Both the position numbers and the translations under genes were made by a program. Positions 1 through 12,033 of a stretch of 64,000 nucleotides of DNA are shown piece by piece (position 1 is the stretch's first letter; every line of letters starts with the position of its first letter). Origin of the DNA: Lantana camara (taxonomy: Eukaryota; Streptophyta; Magnoliopsida; Lamiales; Verbenaceae); NCBI GenBank assembly GCA_037501455.1, contig CM074860.1:49920501-49984500 (forward strand), given 5' to 3'. The notes beneath the pieces are model-generated. The model was not told the DNA's origin and did not search any database. It was given only the letters and a program-made list of their open reading frames with translations.

Positions 1-39
1 AGGAAGATTAGATTTAGATATATATATGGTTATATATAT

Positions 40-80
<41 letters not shown>

Positions 81-2925
81 GATAGCAATAGGATATAGCA
101 AATATGATACGGTTCATAAGTTAGAAACCGGGATAGGGGTATTTGGAGTTTATTTATAAATGATGAACCGTTTAATAAAAGATTTGTACCGCCTGCAAGT
201 AAGGCGTCTCCCTCCAATCTCCTTAAAATATTTGTAAAATAGTACCGGGCTGATCAAGGCACCAGTACTTTAATAAAACTAAATATGATAATAACTCCGC
301 AACACCGTAGTGTCAGTAGGGGAGCAAACCCTACCGACGATATGTAATATGTGGGAGGAAGCTATCTCTCCCAGGGAGGTTATTCTCCCTTGTAAGTCTC
401 TTGGCGTGGAGTAACTAACCTCCAGCTAAACCACGACCAAGAGTTGGTGGCGGGCTGTGGCACCAACAATACCCTCGGCTCGATACCTTCCGAGTATTGC
501 TCGACACAGCTGCACGCCGGGCCCATTTTGATAAATAATAATGATTTACTTGCTTAGTCAGGAATCAGTTCTTAATATTAATAGGACTGAAATATATAAT
601 GTCCGGATAAGATCCTGATTCCGACTTATTGGTATTTTCCTCATAGAGAGGAATACGTATTATATTGATATGTATAGATAGGAAATCAAATAATAGATAG
701 GTACATTTGGAAATCATTTTATAATTAGATATAAATATATACATGATTCCAGTTGAAAATGTTTTAACCCTCACCTAGTACAGAAATTCAAATAGGATGG
801 AACAGATCCCACTGTTCAGAGCAATTGTCGCGTGAAAGTAATTACTATTGACTTAGAACTAGGTTCTTATGATTCTAATCACATAATCACATAAGGTTTA
901 AGAAATATAACATATTAGAGAATTCTTAAATCATTTAGAAATTATTTCCCGGTAAAATTTAATTTCATTTGTTTAAGGGAAAATAATTAATTTATTAGGT
1001 TTCATAAATTCTTTAACCACTTAAATATTTATTAATCATGTCATAACCTTAAATAGAGTATTAGGAATTAAATTTGGAATTTAATTCCACAGTGTAAGTT
1101 GATTTTGAAATTATTTTATAATTTTATTAACTTTTGAATTAATTTGGAAAAATAATTATTTAAAATTCCAAAATCATATTTTATAATTAAAATTAAATTA
1201 ATTTCGAAATTAATTAATTAAATGTTGACCAAAAATTCAAAATTACTATTGAAAACATTTACTATTCAATTTCTTGTGAATTAAACACTTAATAACATAA
1301 AATCGATCACACACACACACACACTATCAGACGTGCACATGAATTTGTTCAAGAACATTATGAATGTGTTCTTGAGCTCATGAAGATGTTCATACTAGTT
1401 CATGATCATATTCACCAAGTTCTATGTCCATAACACATGATTAAATTCAAATGTAACACTTTAATCATAAAATTAAATCTAAATAAATTATTCTAATCAT
1501 AAATTTAATTAAACAAGAACATAATTATTTAAATATACATTCATATTATATCATATCACATTTCATGCATTTAATTAAATAAAATTTCATAATGTAGGCA
1601 CATTACGCATAAAGTTCCCAATTATGCATATATATTATAAAAATAAATTCCTAAAGCATAATTTTATTATTCCTAAGCATGCTACTAATATTATAATATT
1701 AAAATCATAATATAAAGCATGAAATAATAAAAGAAAATTGCACCTTAGAGTGAGATTGTGGTTGTGCCGTGACTTTCGGGAGCAAATGTGATGATTTTTG
1801 TGTGAATTTTATGTTACAAGTTCTAGGGTATTTATAGTTGGTATTTAGGGGCTTATGTTGCAATTAATTAGATGAATCATATAGTGAATAAGCTAGGTTC
1901 ATTTATTAGGGGGGTTAAGTGTATACTTAGGTGTAAGTTTAAGAAATAATTAATTATTTTAGTAATCATGACCAAATAAAAATAATTCTAAAATAGGATG
2001 AAGATGGTAATAAATTCGTAGAAGAACGTCTAGGGTTTAGTTTGGAATGAGAGAAATTGCAAAAGAAAGAGAATCGAAAGAGCTTTCTAATGGTTATAAA
2101 TACTTAACGTTTGAACGTCTACATCTAAAGTAGTAGTCGTTCAGGAATTTTGAAAAATACAATAAGATTCATAAACGAAGCTATAATGTGAATTGATTCC
2201 CGAGAAAGTGTCCATGATTCTTGAAATAATTCAAGGATCATTTTGACTGGAATATTGTATACCAAATGTTGGACGGTTTGAAAATTAGTTTTTTACGGTA
2301 GAAATAGTACTTTGGAAAAATAAAGAAAAATTTATAAAACGAGTTAGGGTTTGTACTAGAGTTTGGAAAAGATCTTAAAATTCATAAAATATTCCAAGGA
2401 TCGTAATGGTTATGATATTGCATAGGAAAAACGTTGGAATTCAGAAATTTCTAATTTAGGCCAAAACTAGGGTTTTTCGGCCGGTTTTGATTTCTACGGA
2501 AGCTACGTTAAGAATTAGGGTTTGGAAATCATACCAAAATTCATAAAATTTTGCAAGGATTCTATCGAGCCCAATATTGAATAGGTAAAAGTGTTTCGAA
2601 AATTCCTACAATTAAAGATGAATAGTATCTAGGGACCTAAATGGAATTTTCAACAAACAATTTTAAAAATATATTTTGGAACAATGAAAGCTATGATATG
2701 AGTTGGGAAAATATAGAAATCAGCTTTCTAAGGTTTTTCAAGGTTTAGGGTTCGATGGATGAATAGTGATGTGATTCTCTCAAAAAGGCACAAATAAAAA
2801 ATCAGAACATAAATGCACATAATTCACATAAAATGGAATGTGTAATGGACTAAGGCTATAAACGCTTTCCTCTTAACCCTTTACTTACCCGTGCTATCCC
2901 GATCTCAAAAATCCGGGCTGTTACA
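1..2925 (-). repeat. R1 3' LTR (left copy, truncated by window edge)
   Basis: This is a direct repeat of 9086-12033 with few differences: (TA)n and (CA)n tract lengths, scattered substitutions and short indels. It ends on the plus strand with GGGCTGTTACA, so in element sense the LTR starts TGTAACAGCCC. A GGGTAAGTAAAG donor-like motif lies about 35-45 nt inside the sense start. Most of 850-1740 is very AT-rich. (TA)n spans about 41-78 and (CA)n about 1306-1325. Unlike most LTRs here it has no ACGGCCGT palindrome cluster and no GCTAGGCGGG arms that I can find. Confidence 0.95.
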
Positions 2926-2927
2926 AT

Positions 2928-2938
2928 CTTCCCCCCTT
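2928..2938 (-). other. R1 polypurine tract
   Basis: The minus strand reads AAGGGGGGAAG directly next to the 3' LTR start TGTAACAG. This is the usual plus-strand DNA primer position in an LTR retrotransposon. Confidence 0.85.
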
Positions 2939-2953
2939 AAAGAGAATCTGTCC

Positions 2954-5900
2954 TCAGATTCTATTCCTGTTTCGGAACAACTCTGGGTAATATTTCTACA
3001 TCTTTTCCTCAGTTTCCCAGGTTTGTTCTTCTGTCCCATGTCCTTTCCATAACAGTTTAACAAGGGGGATTTTCCGATTCCTTAGTTCTTGGAATTTCCT
3101 ATCCAAGATCTCGGTTGGTCTTACTGTATAAGTCAAGTCGGGTTTTAGAGGAACTTCTTCTATTGGCAAGATGTGGGATTCATCCGCAAAGTATTTACGG
3201 AGTTGGGATACATGGAACACATTATGTATCCCAGTAAGGTTTGCAGGTAAATCCAAGCGATAGGCTGTTGGTCCAACACGTTCTATGATTTCAAAAGGTC
3301 CTATGTATTTGGGATTTAGTTTTCCACCTTTCCCAATTCGTGTGAAACCTTTCCTTGGTGATGCCTTTAAAAACACTTTATCGCCTACTGCAAATTCTAT
3401 ATCCTTTCTTCGGGTATCGGCATAACTCTTTTGCCTGTCTTGAGCTGCTTTCATTCTCTGGCGGATAATTTCAATCTTTTCTGTAGACTCCGCTATCCAC
3501 TTTCTAATGGTTTTCCTGGTATCTCCTCTTTCAGTTGCTTTAGTTTCTTCCATATCCCAATATAACGGAGACCTACATTTCCTTCCATATAAGGCTTCAT
3601 AAGGTGCTGCTTGGATTGATGCCTGATAACTATTGTTATATACAAATTCCACAAGAGGCAAACATTCTTTCCAGTTCTCTTGAAAATCCAAGGCACAAGC
3701 TCGCAACATATCCTCTAGATATTTGATCGTCCTTTCTGATTGACCATCGGTCTGAGGATGTGCGGCTGAACTGAAATGCAGCTTAGTCCCCATTGTTTCT
3801 TGAAGACTTTGCCATAACTGTGAAGTGAATTTCGGATCTCTATCGGAGACTATACTAATGGGTACACCATGCAACCTTATAATCTCTTTCTGGTACAACT
3901 TTGCTAGAGAATTAACCTTGTCAGTAGTCTTGACCGATAAGAAATGTGCAGACTTAGTTAACCGATCAATAATAACCCATATACTATCATATCATCCTTT
4001 AACTTTTGGCAAGCACGTGATGAAGTCCATGGTGATTTGTTCCCATTTCAAAGTAGGAACTGGTAGCGGCTGTAACTTTCCCCCGGGTTTCTGGTGGTCC
4101 ACTTTGACTTGCTGGCATGTCAAGCATCTTTTGACATAGCTAGCAACATCTCATTTCATTCCATTCCACCGGAAATGTGTCTTGAGATCATGATACATTT
4201 TTGTTCCTCCTGGATGTATCGTATATCGAGTCTTATGTGCTTCATCCAGTATTTCTTTTCGAGTTGTAGGAGGTACACAGGCTCGACCTTTATATCTCAA
4301 GATCCCATGGTCATCTGTTGTAAATTTTGTTTCAATATCCTTTTCCTTGGAATTGAGACACTTCTTGATCCATTCATCCTGTGCTTGGGCTTCCCTAAGT
4401 TTTTCTTTTAATGGCGAGGATATCAGTATATTGGCCAGTCGGGATTTCGAAAGGACAGTTATGGGTTTGCTTTTTCCGTCTAATGCTGATAGACTGGATT
4501 TTCGACTCAAAGCATCTGCCACTACGTTGGCTTTTCCTGGATGGTACTGTATTTTACAGTCGTAGTCTTCCAGAAATTCCATCCATCTTCTCTGCCTCAT
4601 ATTCAACTCCTTTTGAGTGAATAAATATCTCAAACTTTTATGGTCAGTAAAGACTTCAAAAGTTACCCCGTATAGATAATGCCTCCATTTAGCTAAAGCG
4701 AATATAATCGCAGCTAATTCTAAATCATGTGTGGGGTAATTCTCTTCATAAGGTTTAAGTTTCCTTGAGGCATAGGCTATAACCTTACCATTTTGCATTA
4801 GAACACACCCTAATCCTTCTTTAGAGGCGTCTGTATAAACCACGTAGCCCTCCTTTCCTTCAGGTAAAACCAGTACTGGAGCGGACGTTAATCTTTGCTT
4901 CAGTTCTTGAAAACTTTGCTCACACCTATCTGTCCATTCAAATTTTCCTTGTTTCTTGGTTAACTGAGTAAGAGGCGCTGCTATCCTGGAGAAATCTTTT
5001 ACAAATCTTCTGTAATATCCGGCAAGTCCTAGAAAACTTCTCACTTCTGATGGTTTCTTTGGTGCTTGCCAATTCATTATTGTTTCAACCTTTGAAGGGT
5101 CTACTTCTATTCCAGAACCGGATATTATATGTCCAAGGAAGGACACTCTTTCTAACCAAAATTCACACTTGCTGAACTTCGCGTATAACTTATGATCCTT
5201 TAAAGCTCTTAACACTTTACGAAGGTGTTCAGCATGTTCCTCTGGGGTCCTTGAGAATACCAGAATGTCGTCAATAAAGATGACCACAAACTGGTCCAGA
5301 TATGGTCGGAATGTTCGGTGCATTAAATCCATAAATACAGCTGGGGCATTAGTTAACCCAAAAGGCATTACTACAAATTCGAAGTGGCCGTAGCGGGTAT
5401 TAAAAGCAGTCTTTGGAATATCCTCCTTTTTAATCCTCAGCTGATAATACCCTTGCCTTAAATCCAATTTGGAATACACTCGTGATCCTTGAAGAATGTC
5501 GAATAGTTCTTCAATATGGGGAAGAGGGTATTTGTTCTTGATAGTCATACGATTGAGTTCTCGATAATCGATACACAATCGCAATGATCCGTCTTTCTTT
5601 TTGACAAATAACACAGGCGCTCCCCATGGGGATGTGCTAGGACGGATGTATCCTGAAGCTAACAACTCGTCAAGTTGTTTTCTCAACTCTTGGAGCTCGG
5701 CTGGAGCCATTCGATAAGGTGTTTTAGAGAACGGCTCAGCTCCAGGGACTAAATCAATTACAAATTCTAGTTCCCTGTCAGGAGGTAATGAATTCAGATG
5801 CTCGGGAAAGACATCAGTGAATTCTTTTACTACCTCTACTTCTTCAATTTTCAGCTGATCTTTGGGCCTATTTAACAAATAGGCAATGAATCCAGTAGCT

Positions 5901-7361
5901 CCATTACTCACTAACTTCTTAGCTTCGGCAGCTGTAACCAATGGCATCGACTCATATTTTCCTTTCGATCCAGAGCTATCACCTTTCCCTAAGGTGACCT
6001 CTTTTTTTATGCAATCCAACTTAGCATGGTACTTACTAAGCCAATCCATTCCCAGAATAATTCTATATCTTGACATCGGTAATTCTATAAGATCTATCGG
6101 GTAGTATTGGGTACCAATTCTTATAGGACAGCGTTTATATCCTCTATCCGTAGTAAAACAAGCTCCCAAAGGAGAACTTATTTCGAGCATATAAGACAAT
6201 GATTCAAGTGGAAAATTGAAATGCACACATAATTCAGATGCAATAAATGAATGCGTGGCGCCAGGGTCATATAAAGCAATAACTGGCATGTTTAGAATGT
6301 GTACCGTACCATCAACAACCTTGGTAGGATCAGGATCCTCACTACCCTCTATAGCATAAGCACGTCCCTTAATTACTGGTCTTCCAGGAGTCTTAGCTGG
6401 AACCTTTCCTTTATTCCATTGTTTTGGTCCCTTTGGGCATTCTGGGTACTGATGTTCAGGGCTTCCACACCTACAGACTCCAGCTTTCTTACGACAATCC
6501 TTCTCAGTATGTCCGCGCTTCTGACAATATTCACAGACAATCTCTTCTTGAGGTTTTGGGAATGTCTGTCGAGGTCGGGACCATGATTGCATCGGTTTCT
6601 TTCCTGGATTTGGCTTGGCTGGTCCAGCAGGTCGTTTAGATCCTTGAGTTGGCTTGTAGAAGGATCCAGGACGGCTATTAGCTATACGAACCTCTTTATG
6701 TGTAGCTTCTGTTTTCATAGCCGTTTCCACAACCTTAGTATAGATTTCCAACTCAAATGGAGCCAAAGCCCACCTAAGATCCAACTTAAGTCCCTTAATG
6801 AATCGCTGAGTTTTCCGACGTTCATCATGGAGGATGTGTGGGGCATATTGGATCAATCGGATGAACTTAGCTTCGTACTCAGCTACCGACATATTGCCTT
6901 GTACTAATTCCATGAATTCTGCCTCTCGAGCATCCCTAACTATCTGAGGGATGTATTTGTTTTGAAATACTCTGACAAAGTCTACCCACCTATAATTAAC
7001 TTGATCTTCTGCCCAAACACGCTTGATATAATTCCACCAACTTAATGCTGCTCCTTCTAACATAAAAACTGCAAACTGGATTCTTTCTGGTTCTTCTGGG
7101 GAAATACCCATGGCTTCAAAGATCTTTTCTATGCTAGCTATCCAATTTTCAGCTTTTACGTCACTGGGTTCTCCAAAGAACTTTGGCGGGTTCATTCGTA
7201 GAAATTTCTCCAGAGTCTTTTCATTATTCCCCTTTGTTCCATTAGCACAAGTTTGCACTATCTCTTTCAAAGCATCTACTAATTCAGAGTTTCCTCCTGC
7301 CGAGGATGCACCTTCTTGGGGGGGGGGGGGTGTTGTCTTGGGCAACTCTTCGAGGAGACAT
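2954..7361 (-). pseudogene. R1 gag-pol polyprotein, three in-frame stops
   Basis: One frame of about 1,460 codons, counted here from base 7345. Gag fills residues 1-250; a CCHC zinc knuckle has C271, C274, H279 and C284. The retropepsin-like protease has DPGATHS at 360-366. RT spans about 545-790 with its catalytic IDDI at 691-694. RNase H starts near YTDASKEG (837-844) and includes TDHKSL. Integrase (HHCC, D-D-E with HPQTDGQSER), a GPF box and a C-terminal chromodomain follow in the same frame. Nonsense codons are TGA at 4151-4153 (Arg in relatives), TGA at 3992-3994 and TAG at 2996-2998; the old terminator is TGA at 2954-2956. The likely ATG is 7359-7361 but is one base out of frame because of a run of 13 C (7318-7330). 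Confidence 0.92.
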
Positions 7362-7905
7362 ATTGATTTGCAGTTGCTTTATGAAGAATATAATGCATGA
7401 TGGTTATGAATGTGTTGCATATAATCACGTAAATACATGTTTCAGATAATATCAAGCAGTAGATATCATATCACACAGATTTAGTAAAGCACAAAATTAA
7501 ATAGAACAACATTTAAAGGAGTGCAAAAAGTAAAACACAAACATAACAAGTAAAGGTGCAGGAAAATAAAATACTCACTCACGGTCCTGCTGGTATCTTG
7601 AAGCAATTCTAACTCGTAATGCAATAAGTATGTAAGCAATAAATATGGAACAAGAATGTAACTGCAAAAGTGGGTTATATATATGCATCAAGTTTGAGAG
7701 CTATAGCTACAACTACAAAAAGCTAAATGGGGTGGACTTGATCTACGTCAAGTTACACCCTACAAAGCTCTCAACTCACTCATCTCCGTCAGGCTAGCTG
7801 CGTCAGCTGCTATATCAAAAGGGGAAGGTCCTCTACTGACTGATCTGTACAACCTCCCACTGATACTACTCCTATATATATACCAAGCTCCAGAATAATC
7901 TCTGC
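7362..7905 (-). other. R1 leader between the extra ORF and gag
   Basis: About 540 bp separate the stop of the extra ORF from the gag ATG. I see no protein-like frame on either strand. In sense the stretch is A/T-rich and ends CAATATG at the gag start. It could hold a ribosome-access or splicing signal allowing gag to be expressed behind an upstream ORF, but nothing decides this. Confidence 0.5.
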
Positions 7906-8556
7906 CTAATCATGCTGATCACTATCCACAACCTCACCTCGAATAGGGCTCCAACCGTCACCCTGCTGCTCCTCCTCAGGCTCCTGCTCAGCCTCTGCCT
8001 CACCTCCGGGCTCCTCCTCCTCAGGCTCAACTGCTGCATCCTCTCCCTGATCCATCATCTCCTCAACAGCCTGTACACCAGACAGATGATAGGCACCGGC
8101 CAGGCGGCTCCGAATACAAGAGCGGTAACGCTGATATAAAGTCCGAGAGGTATTCCTAGAAAGAGTCATAGAGGCTAAGTCCTGCTGTAGGGTCGCCACC
8201 TGTGCCACCAGATCGGCGTTCTCCTGCTCCAAGGTAGAGGTCTGCTGCTGAGCAAAATTCCTACTCACAGCATTCTTTAGGGCTAAATCAAGATGCCTAG
8301 TAGACTCCAGCTGATACTCGCGAGCCATCTGAGCCTCCATATAATACGCATCTCGCTCTGTCTCAAGTATATGCACTAAACGGTTCGGATAAGCATGCCC
8401 AACTCTACCTGCTCTACCTCCCCGAACTACATGTCTCGCCCTCTGCCAAGTGTAATAACGTATAGGACTCTCACGATGAGATACCGCTATAGTGTGTGGG
8501 GCCTCGTACTCCTCAAGCCAGGTATGATGTGCGTTCCCTTGTTCCTGATTCTCCAT
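7906..8556 (-). CDS. R1 extra ORF upstream of gag (coiled coil, acidic tail)
   Basis: An intact ORF of 216 codons lies between the primer-binding site and gag, in gag sense. I chose the ATG at 8556 (MENQEQ); the frame is open six codons further to a GTG. I do not recognise the protein. The N-terminal 60 residues are rich in His, Arg and Tyr. A Leu/Glu/Gln-rich stretch around residues 60-145, including LEQENADLVAQVATLQQDL, looks like a coiled coil. The C-terminal 50 residues are strongly acidic (runs of Glu). No zinc knuckle, protease or polymerase motif is present. It is open although gag-pol has three stops, which hints at recent function. Additional ORFs are known in some plant LTR elements; this could be an accessory or nucleocapsid-associated protein. 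Confidence 0.7.
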   Translation of the reverse strand: MENQEQGNAHHTWLEEYEAPHTIAVSHRESPIRYYTWQRARHVVRGGRAGRVGHAYPNRLVHILETERDAYYMEAQMAREYQLESTRHLDLALKNAVSRNFAQQQTSTLEQENADLVAQVATLQQDLASMTLSRNTSRTLYQRYRSCIRSRLAGAYHLSGVQAVEEMMDQGEDAAVEPEEEEPGGEAEAEQEPEEEQQGDGWSPIRGEVVDSDQHD

Positions 8557-8657
8557 TGCTATATAAAGAAACACTTAGAGTGAATTCTAAAGTTCAAGTA
8601 CAAAATGAGCATTCTCCCAGCATTTATAGGTTAAGTCTCTTCTTAACCAAACCTGAT

Positions 8658-8669
8658 GCTCTGATACCA
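8658..8669 (-). other. R1 primer-binding site, initiator tRNA-Met type
   Basis: The minus strand reads TGGTATCAGAGC, the standard plant Ty3/gypsy primer site complementary to the 3' end of initiator tRNA-Met. It lies 8 bases inside the 5' LTR, which starts at 8678 on the plus strand. Confidence 0.93.
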
Positions 8670-8677
8670 CCTTAAGC

Positions 8678-9128
8678 TGTAGCGCCCCCTAACACTACAA
8701 CTCCCGCATCGTACTACCCTCGAGCGAATGTGAGACCTAGCACTCGAGAAATACTACGGCGAACGGTATAGACAGTACTTAAGTAGAGCGTAGGGTAAAA
8801 TGCAGCGGAAAATGGAAGAATTTAAAATTTGCAACAAGCAACATGATAACACACAAAATAGCGCATGATATTAAAAGGGGGTAATATAATAGTGTAGTGT
8901 ACGGAGTTAATGTGAGAGCAATTTATTAGCAATATATACATGATCAGGATTAAATGCTCTTAATCTAAACCTGATCTAATAAATATGACACCTATAGCTT
9001 CAAGATACCTCTAGGTGTCGTTGTCCTCGCTCCCTGAAACCATGTGTTTGAAACAGGCGAGGAATTAGTCAAAGTGACTAAGTGAAGGAAGATTAGATTT
9101 AGATATATATATGGTTATATATATAGAG

Positions 9129-9161
<33 letters not shown>

Positions 9162-12033
9162 TAAAATGATAGCAATAGGATATAGCAAATATGATACGGT
9201 TCATAAGTTAGAAACCGGGATAGGGGTATTTGGAGTTTATTTATAAATGATGAACCGTTTAATAAAAGATTTGTACCGCCTGCAAGTAAGGCGTCTCCCT
9301 CCAATCTCCTTAAAATATTTGTAAAATAGTACCGGGCTGATCAAGGCACCAATACTTTAATAAAACTAAATATGATAATAACTCCGCAACACCGTAGTGT
9401 CAATAGGGGAGCAAACCCTACCGACGATATGTAATATGTGGGAGGAAGCTATCTCTCCCAGGGAGGTTATTCTCCCTTGTAAGTCTCTTGGCGTGGAGTA
9501 ACTAACCTCTAAACCACGACCAAGAGTTGGTGGCGGTCTGTGGCACCAACAATACCCTCGGCCCGATACCTTCCGATTATTGCTCGACACAGCTGCACGC
9601 CGGGCCCATTTTGATAAATAATAATGATTTACTTGCTTAGTCGGGAATCAGTTCTTAATATTAATAGGACTGAAATATATAATGTCCGGATAAGATCCTG
9701 ATTCCGACTTATTGGTATTTTCCTCATAAAGAGGAATATGTATTATATTAATATGTATAGATAGGAAATCAAATAATAGATAGGTACATTTGGAAATCAT
9801 TTTATAATTAGATATAAATATATACATGATTCCAGTTGAAAATGTTTTAACCCTCACCTAGTACAGAAATTCAAATAGGATGGAACAGATCCCACTGTTC
9901 AGAGCAATTGTCGCCTGAAAGTAATTACTATTGACTTAGAACTAGGTTCTTATGATTCTAATCACATAATCACATAAGGTTTAAGAAATATAACATATTA
10001 GAGAATTCTTAAATCATTTAGAAATTATTTCCCGGTAAAATTTAATTTCATTTGTTTAAGGGAAAATAATTAATTTATTAGGTTTCATAAATTCTTTAAC
10101 CACTTAAATATTTATTAATCATGTCATAACCTTAAATAGAGTATTAGGAATTAAATTTGGAATTTAATTCCACAGTGTAAGTTGATTTTGAAATTATTTT
10201 ATAATTTTATTAACTTTTGAATTAATTTGGAAAAATAATTATTTAAAATTCCAAAATCATATTTTATAATTAAAATTAAATTAATTTCGAAATTAATTAA
10301 TTAAATGTTGACCAAAAATTCAAAATTACTATTGAAAACATTTACTATTCAATTTCTTGTGAATTAAACACTTAATAACATAAAATCGATCACACACACA
10401 CACACACACACACACACTATCAGACGTGCACATGAATTTGTTCAAGAACATTATGAATGTGTTCTTGAGCTCATGAAGATGTTCATACTAGTTCATGATC
10501 ATATTCACCAAGTTCTATGTCCATAACACATGATTAAATTCAAATGTAGCACTTTAATCATAAAATTAAATCTAAATAAATTATTCTAATCATAAATTTA
10601 ATTAAACAAGAACATAATTATTTAAATATACATTCATATTATATCATATCACATTTCACGCATTTAATTAAATAAAATTTCATAATGTAGGCACATTACA
10701 CATAAAGTTCCCAATTATGCATATATATTATAAAAATAAATTCCTAAAGCATAATTTTATTATTCCTAAGCATGCTACTAATATTATAATATTAAAAGCA
10801 TAATATATTAAAAGCATAATATAAAGCATGAAATAATAAAAGAAAATTGCACCTTAGAGTGAGATTGTGGTTGTGCCGTGACTTTGGGGAGCAAATGTGA
10901 TGATTTTTGTGTGAATTTTATGTTACAAGTTCTAGGGTATTTATAGTTGGTATTTAGGGGCTTATGTTGCAATTAATTAGATGAATCATGTAGTGAATAA
11001 GCTAGGTTCATTTATTAGGGGGGGTAAAGTGTATACTTAGGTGTAAGTTTAAGAAATAATTAATTATTTTAGTAATCATGACCAAATAAAAATAATTCTA
11101 AAATAGGATGAAGATGGTAATAAATTCGTAGAAGAACGACTAGGGTTTAGTTTAGAATGAGAGAAATTGCAAAGGAAAGAGAATCGAAAGAGCTTTCTAA
11201 TGGTTATAAATACTTAACGTTTGAACGTCTACATTTAAAGTAGTAGTCGTTCGGGAATTTTGAAAAATACAATAAAATTCATAAACGAAGCTAGAATGTG
11301 AATTGATTCCCGAGAAAGTGTCCATGATTCTTGAAATAACTCAAGGATCATTTTGACTGTAATATTGTATACCAAATGTTGGACGGTTTGAAAATTAGTT
11401 TTTTACGGTAGAAATAGTACTTTGGAAAAATAAAGAAAAATTTATAAAACGAGTTAGGGTTTGTACTAGAGTTTGGAAAAGATCTTAAAATTTATAAAAT
11501 AATCCAAGGATCGTAATGGTTATGATATTGCATAGGAAAAACGTTGGAATTCAGAAATTTCTAATTTAGGCCAAAACTAGGGTTTTTCGGCCGGTTTTGA
11601 TTTCTACGGAAGCTACGTTAAGAATTAGGGTTTGGAAATAATACCAAAATTCATAAAATTTTGCAAGGATTCTATCGAGCCCAATATTGAATAGGTAAAA
11701 GTGTTTCGAAAATTCCTACAATTAAAGATGAATAGTATCTAGGGACCTAAATGGAATTTTCAACAAACAATTTTAAAAATATATTTTGGAACAATGAAAG
11801 CTATGATATGAGTTTGGAAAATATAGAAATCAGATTTCTAAGGTTTTTCAAGGTTTAGGTAAAGGTTTAGGGTTCGATGGATGAATAGTGATGTGATTCT
11901 CTCAAAAAGGCACAAATCAAAAATCAGAACATAAATGCACATAATTCACATAAAATGGAATGTGTAATGGACTAAGGCTATAAACGCTTTCCTCTTAACC
12001 CTTTACTTACCCGTGCTATCCTGATCTCAAAAA
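8678..12033 (-). repeat. R1 5' LTR (right copy), outer end missing
   Basis: About 3.36 kb, from TGTAGCGCCC at 8678 to 12033. Bases 9086-12033 repeat 1-2911. Compared with the left copy it lacks the terminal CCGGGCTGTTACA; sequence passes straight from a CTCAAAAA run into the pol frame of R2. It has a longer (CA)n tract (about 10391-10417), a small local duplication around 10795-10825 (AAAGCATAATAT units) and a second copy of AAAGGTTTAG near 11855-11870. Bases 8678-9085 have no partner in the window. Confidence 0.93.

Larger units (their letters stand above)
1..12033 (-). mobile_element. R1: Ty3/gypsy chromovirus, nearly complete
   Basis: The parts read right to left as 5' LTR (8678-12033), primer-binding site (8658-8669), an extra ORF (7906-8556), gag-pol (2954-7361), polypurine tract (2928-2938) and 3' LTR (1-2925, cut by the window edge). 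Base 1 aligns with base 9086, so about 408 bp of the left LTR lie outside. By eye the LTR copies are about 97-98 percent identical over nearly 3 kb, suggesting a fairly recent insertion, yet gag-pol carries three in-frame stops. The right LTR lacks its last roughly 14 bases, so no target-site duplication can be seen. Domain order and the C-terminal chromodomain place it among chromoviruses, probably Tekay/Del. Confidence 0.93.

Noticed and set aside
41..78. (TA)n tract with an open reading frame across it
   Set aside because: A microsatellite; the frame codes for alternating Tyr-Ile and overlaps the LTR.
3825..7400. Plus-strand ORFs opposite R1 gag-pol
   Set aside because: Shadow frames of the minus-strand polyprotein, which has conserved domains.
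8678..9085. Separate small element next to the R1 primer site
   Set aside because: It lacks a partner only because the window starts inside the left LTR; the LTR start eight bases from the primer site fits one LTR.
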